A DNA stretch of 39,311 nt from Caulobacteraceae bacterium (lineage in GTDB: Bacteria; Pseudomonadota; Alphaproteobacteria; Caulobacterales; Caulobacteraceae): contig CANJMO010000018.1 of the NCBI GenBank assembly GCA_947475845.1, positions 1 through 39,311 on the forward strand. Reading direction: 5' to 3'. Shown here one piece after another: positions 29,368 through 37,550 of the stretch. The notes beneath the pieces were generated by a model. That model was given only the letters and a program-made list of their open reading frames with translations, did no database searches and had not been told where the DNA came from. Position 1 is the stretch's first letter, and each line of letters begins with the position of its first letter. Both the position numbers and the translations under genes were made by a program.

Positions 29368-29565
29368 CTAGGGCTTGGACGGCAGGGGGTTCTTGATCAG
29401 CGCCGCGCCCAGGCTCGTGATCTGCCATCCGCCGGGCGTGCGCTGGGCCAGGCCCAGCTCGGTCAAGGCGCGAGCGTCGGCGATGTTGATGAAGTCGACG
29501 GCCGCGCCCGCCTCTTTGTCGGCCAGGTTATGCAGGGCGCACAGCTGCTTGTCGGTGATGTTCAA
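29368..29565 (-). CDS. Small winged-helix-like protein of unknown function
   Basis: A 65-residue product from TTG 29565, with AGGA about 9 bases upstream. The sequence NITDKQLCALHNLADKEAG, FINIADARALTELGLAQRT, PGGWQITSLGAALI has the helix - helix - wing spacing of small winged-helix folds, ending in a GW-x-IT-x-x-G wing. It lies between coaBC and dut on the opposite strand. The composition is unlike the arginine-rich shadow frames, which supports a real gene. No function can be given; a DNA-binding role is possible. Confidence 0.55.
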   Translation of the reverse strand: MNITDKQLCALHNLADKEAGAAVDFINIADARALTELGLAQRTPGGWQITSLGAALIKNPLPSKP

Positions 29566-29747
29566 AGCGCAAATCCTGGCGGCGCTCGCCGGAAAATGAT
29601 CGACCGCGGCAGTCGCGGCACATGCTCAGGAGCGCCTCTCAGCCATAGGCTGATTGACGAGCCGGCGACATGGCCAAATGAATTCGACAGGCGCCGTCCC
29701 TTCATGGGCCGCCCTGGCCTGACAAGGCCGCCGAATCCGGCCAGATC

Positions 29748-30209
29748 ATGGGCATGAAGCCTCAGATCGCGATCCGCCGCCTGCCGCACGCCGAGGGCCT
29801 ACCCCTGCCGGCCTATGAGACCCCCGGCGCCGCCGGCATGGACCTGCGCGCCGCCATCCCGGAGGACGCGCCCATGACCATCCGGCCCGGCGCCCGGGAC
29901 CGCGCGCCGACGGGGCTGTGCATCGCCGTGCCTCCAGGGTTCGAGGCGCAGATCCGGCCGCGGTCGGGACTGGCGGCCAAGGCCGGGATCACCTGCCTCA
30001 ACACGCCGGGTACGATCGACAGTGACTATCGCGGCGAGGTGCAGGTGATCCTGATCAACCTCGGCGCCGAGGATTTCGTCATCCGCCGCGGCGACCGCAT
30101 CGCCCAGATGGTCATCGCGCCGGTTGCATCGGCGACCTGGCTCGAAGTCGACAGCCTGGACGAGACTGCCCGCGGAACGGGCGGATTCGGCTCCACCGGG
30201 CGCGGCTGA
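29748..30209 (+). CDS. dut: Deoxyuridine 5'-triphosphate nucleotidohydrolase
   Basis: dUTPase hydrolyses dUTP to dUMP, keeping uracil out of DNA and feeding dTMP synthesis. All five trimeric-dUTPase motifs are present in order: [48 protein letters not shown] and [11 protein letters not shown]. The 153-residue length is normal. Two start codons, ATG 29748 and ATG 29754, are both acceptable and no strong ribosome site decides. Preceding bases 29566-29747 contain no gene that I can see. Confidence 0.97.
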   Translation: MGMKPQIAIRRLPHAEGLPLPAYETPGAAGMDLRAAIPEDAPMTIRPGARDRAPTGLCIAVPPGFEAQIRPRSGLAAKAGITCLNTPGTIDSDYRGEVQVILINLGAEDFVIRRGDRIAQMVIAPVASATWLEVDSLDETARGTGGFGSTGRG

Positions 30210-30300
30210 CCCTTCGGTTCTTGTCATCCCTGATCGACGCTGCAACATCGCCGAGAAGTCGCGGGTCTAGGCTCGCGCGCCGGCTGGGGAGCAGGGTCAG

Positions 30301-30672
30301 TTGCGTACCTCCGATTTCGAGAAACTGAAGGTCTTCGCGGCGGTCGCGGAGCGGGGCAGCTTCGTCAAGGCGGCCACGCGCCTGGGTCTGTCGACCTCCA
30401 GCGTCAGCCAGTCGATCCGCACCCTGGAAGACCGGCTCGGCCTGCGTCTGCTCAATCGCACCACCCGCAGCGTCGGCCTGGACGGCGCGGGCGACACGCG
30501 CTTCTCGCCCGCCGACCTAGCCAAGCTAGGCGCGATCCTCGATCGGCATCTGAAGCACGACTTTGGATACGCCTATTTCGAGACGCCGCGCGGCTACCAA
30601 GTCGAGGGTGCGCGGCGCGAGCCGGTCGAACCGGCAGCCTCGCCCTGGCCGCAGGCGGCCCAGGCGGCCTAG
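30301..30672 (+). pseudogene. Truncated LysR-type transcriptional regulator
   Basis: From TTG 30301, with GGGGAGCAGGG upstream, the first 60 residues are a full LysR winged helix-turn-helix: FEKLKVFAAVAERGSFVKAA, LGLSTSSVSQSIRTLEDRLG, LRLLNRTTRSVGLDGAGD. LysR proteins then need about 230 residues of linker helix and effector domain; here only about 60 unrelated residues follow (FSPADLAKLGAILDRHLKHD, RGYQVEGARREPVEP) before TAG. The effector domain has been lost, probably by an internal deletion. It could still bind DNA as a small protein, so I call it a probable pseudogene rather than certain. Its TAG shares CTAG with the stop of convergent dapB. Confidence 0.6.
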
Positions 30673-31454
30673 CGCTTCATCCCCAGGACATCCTGCATGT
30701 CGTAGAGCCCGGGTGGCTTGCCGGCGAGCCAGGCGGCGGCTTCCACCGCGCCGCGGGCGAACAGGCTGCGGTCGCGGGCCGAGTGCGACAGGGTGACGAT
30801 CTCGTCCTCGGCGGCCAGGATCACGCTGTGTTCGCCGACGATGCCGCCGGCGCGCAGCACCGAAAATCCGATCTCGCCGGGGGTGCGCGGTCCGGTCAGG
30901 CCGTCGCGGGCGCGAACCTCGACATCCTTCAGCGACACGCCGCGCCCGTGGGCCGCCGCGCGGCCGAGCATCAGGGCGGTGCCGGACGGCGCATCGACCT
31001 TGCGCGCGTGGTGGGCTTCGAACACCTCCACATCATAGGTCGGCAAGGCCCGCGCCGCCTGGGCCACCAGGCCGAGCAGGACGTTCACCCCCAGGGAGTA
31101 GTTGCCGGATTTGACCATGGCCACGCGAGCGCCGGCGGCCACGGTGGCCGCATCGTCGGCTTCGGAAAAGCCGGTCGAGCCGATCACCAGGGCCGGTCCG
31201 CCGCGATCGGCGCACAGGCGGGCCAGGGCGGCCGACGCCGAGCCGATGGTGAAGTCGATGATCACGTCGCTGGCCGAGAGCGCCGCGTCTTGGGTGGTCA
31301 GCGCCCGCCCGCCGACCATTTGACCCTCGCTGCCGGGCTGGTCGAACAGGGCCGACAGGAACAGGCCCGCGCGGTCCTCCACGGCGGCGGCGACCGCCGC
31401 GCCCATGCGGCCGCTCGCGCCCGCGATACCGATCCTTATGTCTTGCGCGGACAT
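30669..31454 (-). CDS. dapB: 4-hydroxy-tetrahydrodipicolinate reductase
   Basis: DapB reduces hydroxy-tetrahydrodipicolinate with NAD(P)H in the diaminopimelate-lysine pathway. The 261-residue product has the Rossmann motif IGIAGASGRMGAAVAAAVED at residues 8-27, IDFTIGSASAALARL, IGSTGFSEAD, KSGNYSLGVNVL and the family signature FEAHHARKVDAPSGTALML with the catalytic His and Lys. ATG 31454 is preceded by AGGAGAGG. Diverges from maeB over 171 bp. Confidence 0.97.
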   Translation of the reverse strand: MSAQDIRIGIAGASGRMGAAVAAAVEDRAGLFLSALFDQPGSEGQMVGGRALTTQDAALSASDVIIDFTIGSASAALARLCADRGGPALVIGSTGFSEADDAATVAAGARVAMVKSGNYSLGVNVLLGLVAQAARALPTYDVEVFEAHHARKVDAPSGTALMLGRAAAHGRGVSLKDVEVRARDGLTGPRTPGEIGFSVLRAGGIVGEHSVILAAEDEIVTLSHSARDRSLFARGAVEAAAWLAGKPPGLYDMQDVLGMKR

Positions 31455-31625
31455 GATCCGCCTCTCCTAGAAAGCTGGTTCCTGGCTATCCCCCGCCGGG
31501 CGAGCCGGGTCAACTCGCCAACAAGCTTGGCCTAATGTGCGGTGATCGGTCCCAAGGACGGTTGTGACGGCCGCCGGGCCTCGTTAGTTTGGCCGCGTAC
31601 CCTCGCCAGCCGAAAAAAAGAAACC

Positions 31626-33911
31626 ATGGAAGACTCCGACAAGCGCGCGTTCACCGACGAAGAAGCGCTGGCGTTCCACAAGTACCCGACCCCCGGCAAG
31701 ATCGCCGTGGTGGCGACCAAACCGATGGCGACCCAGCGCGATCTGTCGCTGGCCTACTCGCCGGGCGTGGCCGTGCCGGTGCGGGCGATCTACGAGGATC
31801 CCGAGACCGCCTACGACTACACCTCGAAGGGCAACCTGGTGGCGGTGATCTCCAACGGCACCGCGATCCTGGGCATGGGCAACTTGGGGTCACTGGCCTC
31901 CAAGCCCGTGATGGAGGGCAAGTGCGTGCTGTTCAAGCGCTTCGCCGACGTGGACTCGATCGATATCGAGGTGAGGGCCACTGACCCGGACGAGATCATC
32001 ACGGTGATCAAGAATATCGGCGACACCTTCGGCGGCATCAATCTGGAGGACATCAAGAGCCCCGAGTGCTTCCGGATCGAGACCGAGCTGCAGGAGCTGC
32101 TCGACATCCCGGTGATGCACGACGATCAGCACGGCACCGCGATCATCTGCGCCGCCGGCCTGATCAACGCCTGCCGCATCACCGGCCGCAAGCTGGAGGA
32201 CATCAAGCTGGTCCTGTGCGGCGCGGGCGCGGCGGGCATGGCGTCCATGGAACTGATGAAGACCATGGGGGTGCGCACCGAAAACACCGTGGCGGTGGAC
32301 AATGTCGGGGTGATCTACCGCGGCCGGCCCAACGACATGAACCAATGGAAATCGACCCTGGCGGTGGAAACCGACAAGCGCACCCTGGCCGAAGCCATGG
32401 TCGGCGCCGACGTGGTGGTCGGCCTGTCGGTCAAGGGCGCGATCACCAAGGCCATGGTCGCCTCGATGGCCCCAAATCCGATCATCTTTGCCATGGCCAA
32501 TCCCGATCCGGAGATCACCCCGGAAGAGGTGCTTGAAGTGCGCCAGGACGCGATCATCGCCACGGGGCGCTCGGACTATCCCAATCAGGTCAACAACGTC
32601 CTGGGCTTCCCCTACATCTTCCGCGGCGCCCTGGACGTGCGCGCCCGGCGCGTGAACCACGAGATGAAGATCGCCGCGGCCCAGGCCCTGGCGCACCTGG
32701 CCCGGGAAGACGTTCCGGATGAGGTCGCCGCCGCCTATCAGGGGCGCAAGCTGAAGTTCGGCCCCGAATACATCATCCCCTCGCCGTTCGACCCGCGCCT
32801 GATCTGGTATGTGCCGCCGTTCATCGCCCAGGCGGCGATGGATACCGGGGTCGCGCGCAAGCCGATCCTGGACATGGACGCCTACCGCGTATCGCTGGCC
32901 GAGCGCCTCGATCCGACCGCGGGCTTCCTGCAGAAGATTTCCGGCACCGTGCACAACCACGGCGGCAAGCGCATCGTGTTCGCCGAGGGCGAGGAGACCG
33001 CGGTGATCCGCGCCGCCTACGCCTTCCAGACGCAAGGGCTCGGCAAATCGATCCTGTGCGGCCGCGAGGAGTTGGTTCTGGCCAATATGCGCGCCGCCGG
33101 CATCGACCCCGACGAAGCCAAGATCGAGATCGTCAACGCCAGGAAGACGCACAAGGCGGCGACCTATGTCGACTATCTGTACGAGCGCCTGCAGCGTAAC
33201 GGCTTCCTGCGCCGCGACGTCCAGCGCCTGATCAACCAGGACCGAAACTCCTTCGCCGCCTGCATGCTCGCTACCGGCGGCGCCGACGGCATGGTCACCG
33301 GGGTGACCCGCTCGTTCGACCAGGTCCTGCGCGAAGTGCTGCGCGCCATCGACCCGACTCCGGGCGGGCGCGTGCTGGGCATGTCGCTGCTGCTGGCCAA
33401 GGGCCGCACCCTGTTCGTTGCCGATACCAATGTTTCGGAACTACCGGACGGCAAGGACCTGATGGAGATCGCGGTGGAGACGGCCAATGCCGTGCGCCGC
33501 CTGGGCCACACCCCGCGCGTGGCCTTCCTGTCCTATTCCTCCTTCGGCAATCCCGACGGCGACCGCGCCCGCAAGGTGCGTGAGGCCGTTGAGCGGCTCG
33601 ACGCCCGCGACGACATCGACTTCGAATACGAGGGCGACATGTCGGCAGAGCTGGCGCTCGATCCGGCCAGCCGCGAGAACTATCCGTTCATGCGCCTGAC
33701 CGGGCCCGCCAACATCCTGGTCATGCCTGGTTTCCACTCAGCCTCTATCTCCACCAAGCTGGTCCAGGCTATCGGCGGGGCCACGGTGCTGGGCCCGGTG
33801 GTGCTGGGCCTGTCCAAGCCGGTCCAGATCTGCCCGCTGTCGGCCAGCGTCAGCCAGATCCTGAACATGGCCACGTTCGCGGCCTATGATGTGCGGGCTG
33901 TGGCGGAGTAG
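31626..33911 (+). CDS. maeB: NADP-dependent malic enzyme with phosphotransacetylase-like domain
   Basis: Malic enzyme oxidatively decarboxylates malate to pyruvate, making NADPH. Residues 1-430 are the malic domain: LSLAYSPGVAVPVRAI with the catalytic Tyr, GNLGSLASKPVMEGK with the catalytic Lys region, DIPVMHDDQHGTAII for metal binding and LVLCGAGAAGMASMELMKTM for NADP. Residues 440-761 are a phosphotransacetylase-like domain (FAEGEETAVIRAAYAFQ, GGADGMVTGVTRSFDQVLRE), thought to sense acetyl-CoA rather than catalyse. At 761 residues it is the MaeB type. ATG 31626 follows an A-rich stretch AAAAAAAGAAACC. The next gene is the broken wecB, 104 bp downstream. Confidence 0.97.
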   Translation: MEDSDKRAFTDEEALAFHKYPTPGKIAVVATKPMATQRDLSLAYSPGVAVPVRAIYEDPETAYDYTSKGNLVAVISNGTAILGMGNLGSLASKPVMEGKCVLFKRFADVDSIDIEVRATDPDEIITVIKNIGDTFGGINLEDIKSPECFRIETELQELLDIPVMHDDQHGTAIICAAGLINACRITGRKLEDIKLVLCGAGAAGMASMELMKTMGVRTENTVAVDNVGVIYRGRPNDMNQWKSTLAVETDKRTLAEAMVGADVVVGLSVKGAITKAMVASMAPNPIIFAMANPDPEITPEEVLEVRQDAIIATGRSDYPNQVNNVLGFPYIFRGALDVRARRVNHEMKIAAAQALAHLAREDVPDEVAAAYQGRKLKFGPEYIIPSPFDPRLIWYVPPFIAQAAMDTGVARKPILDMDAYRVSLAERLDPTAGFLQKISGTVHNHGGKRIVFAEGEETAVIRAAYAFQTQGLGKSILCGREELVLANMRAAGIDPDEAKIEIVNARKTHKAATYVDYLYERLQRNGFLRRDVQRLINQDRNSFAACMLATGGADGMVTGVTRSFDQVLREVLRAIDPTPGGRVLGMSLLLAKGRTLFVADTNVSELPDGKDLMEIAVETANAVRRLGHTPRVAFLSYSSFGNPDGDRARKVREAVERLDARDDIDFEYEGDMSAELALDPASRENYPFMRLTGPANILVMPGFHSASISTKLVQAIGGATVLGPVVLGLSKPVQICPLSASVSQILNMATFAAYDVRAVAE

Positions 33912-34015
33912 GGGCTAACCGCGAAGTTGTCCCGGCGCAGAAAGCCGCCGTGGCGAACTTGGCCTCCCTTGGCTGACGTAGTAACGGTACCCTCGAGTTG
34001 GGGCATATCTCTCAT

Positions 34016-35130
34016 ATGGTTGGGCCAATCCTCCTGGTGTTCGGCACGCGCCCGGAGGCTGTAAAAATGCTTCCGGTCGTCAAGGCCTTGCGCGCTCAGG
34101 CCGGCCTGGAAATGGTGGTCGCGGTCACCGGCCAACACCGGGAAATGCTCGATCAGGTTTTCACTGCGTTTGGCGAGCAGCCCGATCTGGATCTTGAGCT
34201 GATGTCGCCGGGCCAGACCCTGACCGACATCACCACGCGGGTGCTGACCCGGACTCAGGCGCTGATCGATGATCTGCGTCCGGCGATGGTGCTGGTTCAC
34301 GGCGACACCACGACAGCCATGGCGGCGGCGCTGGCGGCCTTTACGCCCAGGTTCCCGTAGGTCATGTGGAGGCAGGCCTGCGTTCCCATGACATCGCGCG
34401 CCCCTGGCCCGAGGAATACAACCGCACCTCCATAGACGCCGTAGCCGAGTTCCTGTTCGCCCCGACTGAAGAGGCTGCCGATAACCTGAGGCGAGAATCG
34501 CCCCGGCCGCGCACCATCGTGGTGACCGGAAATACCGGCATCGACGCCCTGCTTTACGTGGCCGCACGGATCGACGCTTCGGTGTTGGACAACCTGCCGG
34601 TCAGTCTCTTGGATGGCCGCCGGCTGGTGCTGGTCACCGGCCACCGGCGCGAAAGCTTCGGCGGCGGATTCGACCGCATCTGCGAGGGCATCCGGCGTAT
34701 CGCCGCGCGCCCCGACGTGCAGGTGATCTATCCAGTCCATCTCAATCCGCAGGTGCGCGAAGTGGTGATGCAGAAACTGGGCGGCATGGACAATGTCGAT
34801 CTGATCGCGCCCGTCGACTATGCCCAGATGGTCGCCCTCATGAAGCGGGCCCATGTGATTCTCACGGACTCCGGCGGTATCCAGGAGGAGGGGCCGGCCT
34901 TGGGCAAGCCCGTGCTGGTGATGCGCGACGTCACCGAACGACCGGAGGCCCTTGCGACCGGAGTCGTGTCCCTCGTGGGCACCGATCCTGAGGTCATCGA
35001 GCGCGAGGTCCGCCGCTTGCTTGACGACGCAGCGTACTATTCCGCATCGGCGCGGGCCAGCAGGCGCTCCGCCTGGATCGGGTCGGGGTTAGGCCAGGTC
35101 AGGCCGCAGCAGCCCGCCGGGGCCCAGTAG
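34016..35130 (+). pseudogene. wecB: UDP-N-acetylglucosamine 2-epimerase, frameshifted and 3'-truncated
   Basis: WecB interconverts UDP-GlcNAc and UDP-ManNAc for surface polysaccharides. The first frame (ATG 34016) gives [34 protein letters not shown] and [17 protein letters not shown], then stops at TAG 34358-34360. Reading one base back at the T-run 34340-34342 continues as [39 protein letters not shown] and LVMRDVTERPEALATGVV, so one base is missing. In addition the C terminus departs from the family after RRLLDDAAYYSASARA (about 35060): the usual NPYGDG tail of about 25-30 residues is replaced by junk that overlaps an opposite-strand gene. With both lesions the gene is probably dead. Only the frameshift could be a sequencing error. 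Confidence 0.85.
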
Positions 35131-35201
35131 GCTTCGTAATAGAGGCCGGCGCCATAGGCGGCGATCAACGCGGCGGGAACGGCGAACCAGCGGGTCTGCA
35201 C
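35037..35201 (-). CDS. Small (54-residue) membrane-associated protein downstream of CHAP gene
   Basis: A short gene, GTG 35201 to TAG 35037, giving MQTRWFAVPAALIAAYGAGL, then YYEAYWAPAGCCGLTWPNPD and PIQAERLLARADAE. Residues 5-22 are hydrophobic after an Arg, like a signal or anchor; a CC pair and a conserved-looking Trp/Pro cluster follow, then an acidic tail. An AGGAG lies 8 bases before the GTG. It begins 17 bp after the CHAP protein's stop on the same strand, so the two are probably cotranscribed. Its last 90 bases overlap the degenerate end of wecB. I do not recognise the family. Confidence 0.6.
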   Translation of the reverse strand: MQTRWFAVPAALIAAYGAGLYYEAYWAPAGCCGLTWPNPDPIQAERLLARADAE

Positions 35202-35218
35202 GCGCGCCGCTCCTGGCC

Positions 35219-35857
35219 TTAGCGGTCGGCGAGGGACTGCAGCAGGGCCGCGATGCGGTCGGTGGAGATGGCGGCGGCGTTGGCCAGGCCCTGGCCGACC
35301 GAAGTCGGCGACTGAGCGGCGGCGGCCATCTGGCCGACGGCGGCCTGGGTCATGCTGTTGGACGCCAGCTTGGCCGTGTTCTGGGCCGTCTGATAGATGA
35401 AGCCGTAGGTCGGATAGACCGTGTTGCCCAGATCGCGGATCGGGTCGTACCAAACCTTGACCTGGCTCCAGTCGCCTTTGGGCGAGACGTCGACCACGGT
35501 GACGTCCTGTTCGACCTTGCCGTGGTTGCCCTGGATGATCGACCAGTTGGCGTGAGTCACCTGGATGATGCGATCGGTCAGCACGCGGCTGACCACGGCC
35601 ACGTGGCCGTCGTGCATGGCGCCATTGCGCTTGAACACCAACACCGAGCCGGACTGCGGCGTTTCGCCGGTGGTGTATTTGCCGGTGGCCTGATTCCACC
35701 AGGTCCAGGCGTCACCGAAAATCTGAATGCCGGAGAACATGCGAGCAAAGGTCACGCACTGCCAATAGGAGTCGGCATGGGCCACGCTGCCAGACGACAG
35801 CGCCAGGACCGTCGCGACGGCCATGGAACTCAGCAGGGCTTTGGCCCGTTTCAACAT
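35219..35857 (-). CDS. Secreted CHAP-domain peptidoglycan hydrolase
   Basis: CHAP proteins are cysteine amidases or endopeptidases that cut peptidoglycan cross-links or stem peptides. From ATG 35857 the 212-residue product has a signal peptide (MLKRAKALLSSMAVATVLAL, cleaved after AHA), then DSYWQCVTFARMFSGIQIFG with the catalytic Cys, PQSGSVLVFKRNG, MHDGHVAVVSRVL with the catalytic His, and the aromatic strand IIQVTHANWS. Residues 150-212 are an Ala/Gln/Ser-rich helical tail (AAVGQMAAAAQSPTSVGQGL). An upstream open extension in the same frame should not be translated. It is followed by the 54-residue gene; upstream lies a long gene-free stretch. Confidence 0.88.
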   Translation of the reverse strand: MLKRAKALLSSMAVATVLALSSGSVAHADSYWQCVTFARMFSGIQIFGDAWTWWNQATGKYTTGETPQSGSVLVFKRNGAMHDGHVAVVSRVLTDRIIQVTHANWSIIQGNHGKVEQDVTVVDVSPKGDWSQVKVWYDPIRDLGNTVYPTYGFIYQTAQNTAKLASNSMTQAAVGQMAAAAQSPTSVGQGLANAAAISTDRIAALLQSLADR

Positions 35858-36159
35858 GCTTGGGATAGCTCCCCCGCCCCCGCGATGAGGACACAAAACC
35901 CGGTTTTCGCCCGCAAGAAAAGCCGAAAAAGGTTAAGGCCTCCTTTTAGCGCGAACATTTGTGTGAATCTTTCGGGTCAACGTGGCTCGCTCGGCCAGAT
36001 GATCCGGCGCCCCGTCAGTCTCTGATTTCTTCATGAGGAAGCTTTACCGCAGGACACGCGACAATAACTGTCACGCTAAGATGAGGGTAGTCCCGGATTG
36101 ATCTGCCCGGACCCAAAATTCACCAATATTCTACTGAAACGAACACTTCATAATCTGAT

Positions 36160-36263
36160 TCATGGTCAAATTGAGCTTGTAAGACCCGCAAGTCGGTGCG
36201 GGCGCGCCACAGCATAGAACCCAAAAGCCGCAGTGTTCGCACCTGGGCCGGCGCCCGGTTTTT
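36160..36263 (+). ncRNA. Candidate small RNA ending at an intrinsic terminator
   Basis: The plus strand carries a 6-bp hairpin CCCGCA/TGCGGG (36185-36190, 36197-36202, loop AGTCGG), about 40 unstructured bases, then a terminator hairpin followed by five U residues. No plus-strand protein gene precedes this terminator for more than 1 kb, so it should end an untranslated RNA. The 5' end is a guess: CATAAT near 36151 could be a -10, but I see no good -35. No match to a known RNA family is claimed. Confidence 0.35.
36243..36263 (+). terminator. Plus-strand intrinsic terminator with no upstream gene
   Basis: CTGGGC (36243-36248) and GCCCGG (36253-36258) pair (one G-U), with loop CGGC, followed by TTTTT (36259-36263). 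The U-run lies only on the plus side, so it does not serve the minus-strand ptsN. Confidence 0.65.
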
Positions 36264-36281
36264 GTGCACGCATGCCTGTTC

Positions 36282-36306
36282 AAAAAATTGTCAGGACAGC
36301 CGACAA
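36282..36306 (-). terminator. Weak terminator after ptsN
   Basis: Eight bases past the ptsN stop, on the minus strand, TTGTC (36302-36306) pairs with GACAA (36288-36292), followed by six U residues (36282-36287). The stem is only 5 bp, so efficiency is doubtful, but position and U-run fit an end point for the rpoN-hpf-ptsN transcript. Confidence 0.4.
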
Positions 36307-36313
36307 AATCGGA

Positions 36314-36778
36314 TCAGGCGGCGGCGCCGCGTCGATCCTGCACCATGAGGGCTCGGATGGCGTCGATTCCATGAGCCTTGCGCAGCTGCTGGCGCAGGTC
36401 TGTCTGGCGCATGACGCGCGAAACCTTGGCCAGGGTGCGCAGATGTTCGGCCGGATGGTCCAGCGGCGCCAGCAGGGCGAAAATCAGGTCCACGGGCTGG
36501 TCGTCCACCGACTGGAACTCGATCGGCGATTTCAGGCGCACGAATACCCCATGCATGCGGTCGAGCCCCTTTAGTCGGGCATGGGGCAGCGCCACGCCAT
36601 GGCCGACGCCGGTCGAGCCCAGGCGCTCACGCTGCATCAGTTTGGCGAGGATTTCGGCCGGCTTGATGTCCAGCTGGCGCGCAGCGATGTCCGCCACAAT
36701 GGACAGAGCCTGGCGCTTGGAGGATGCGTTCAGGCGGGCGCTGATCGCGCCGGGGTCTAGCAATTCACCTAGGTCCAC
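36314..36778 (-). CDS. ptsN: PTS IIA-Ntr regulatory protein
   Basis: PtsN is the terminal phosphoacceptor of the nitrogen-related PTS and regulates potassium, nitrogen and stress responses through its phosphorylation state; it does not carry sugars. The 154-residue product has the EIIA fold with the phosphorylated His in GVGHGVALPHARLKGLDRM near residue 67, preceded by LMQRERLGSTGV, and the PVDLIFALLAPLDHPAEHLR strand-helix. Start is GTG 36778, with GGGAG about 10 bases upstream. It is the last gene of the conserved rpoN-hpf-ptsN order, 53 bp past hpf. Confidence 0.95.
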   Translation of the reverse strand: MDLGELLDPGAISARLNASSKRQALSIVADIAARQLDIKPAEILAKLMQRERLGSTGVGHGVALPHARLKGLDRMHGVFVRLKSPIEFQSVDDQPVDLIFALLAPLDHPAEHLRTLAKVSRVMRQTDLRQQLRKAHGIDAIRALMVQDRRGAAA

Positions 36779-36831
36779 GCGACCACTGCTCCCAAGGCCT
36801 TATACACAACCGGGGAAAACGCCTTTGTGCG

Positions 36832-37461
36832 CTAGACGCTCCCTGCCTGAATCGGAGATTTAGTCCGTTCCGGATCGATCCACCCGATATTGCCGTCGGT
36901 GCGGCGGTAGACCACGGACAAGCCTCCGTGAGCGGCGTTTCTAAACACGATTGCCTGAGATTCGGTCAAGTCCAGGTCCATCACGGCCATCGACACGATC
37001 ATGGTTTTCAGCAGCGCCTGGGTTTCGGCGATGACCATGCCCTTGGGCGGTTCGTGGCTGGCGTCGGCGCCGTCCAGGTGGTCGTCCCAGCTGTCAATCT
37101 CGTCGGCTTCGTCCGGCGCACGCAGCACCATGATGTTGGCGGTCTCGGCGATCTTGCCGGACGGATGGTGGTGGTTCTTCAGCCGCCGCTTGTAGCGGCG
37201 GATGCGCGCTTCGACCTTGTTCAGGGCCTAACCGAAGGCGGTGTGGGCGTCGCCGCCTGCTCCGCTGCTTTCCAGCCTGTGGCCTGAAGCCAGCCTGACC
37301 GAACAGTCGACCTGGAAGCTGTGCCCGGCCTTGCCGACCACCACATCCGCATCTCCGCCGCGCTCGAAATATTTGCCGATGCTCGACTGTAGTTCATCCG
37401 AGATGCGCGAGCGTAACGCGTCGCCGACATCCACGTGTTTGCCTGAAATCTGGACTTGCAT
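36832..37461 (-). pseudogene. hpf: Long-form ribosome hibernation-promoting factor interrupted by an in-frame amber codon
   Basis: Long HPF joins 70S ribosomes into inactive 100S dimers. From ATG 37461 the frame runs MQVQISGKHVDVGDALRSRI through to DAHTAFG, then meets TAG at codon 78 (37228-37230), and continues in the same frame as ALNKVEARIRRYKRRLKN, through an acidic linker, to the dimerisation domain (LTESQAIVFRNAAHGGLSVV, then YRRTDGNIGWIDPE). Relatives have Gln at the TAG position, so one C-to-T change of CAG explains it. Without readthrough the N-terminal domain loses its second helix. An internal ATG (37131) could yield the C-terminal domain alone. A real pseudogene, a suppressed stop or a sequence error are all possible. 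Confidence 0.85.
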
Positions 37462-37550
37462 GGGAGTGATTGCAGACCCTCCCGGGCGGGCGAGTCAAGC
37501 GCTGCAACGCGCTCGGCGGTAAAGGAAAAGTGCTCGAACCTTTCGGTTTC

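Larger units (their letters stand above)
35858..36313. other. Gene-free AT-richer region between ptsN and the CHAP gene
   Basis: This 456-bp stretch has no credible protein gene on either strand and is visibly richer in A and T around 36030-36180. It contains the presumed CHAP promoter, with TTAA-N7-TTTTA about 75 bp upstream of the CHAP start that resembles a CtrA half-site pair with one mismatch. Two GANTC sites (near 35966 and 36161) are present. A hairpin (36185-36202) and a plus-strand intrinsic terminator (36243-36263) mark a candidate small RNA, and a weak terminator-like repeat serves ptsN. Confidence 0.6.
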
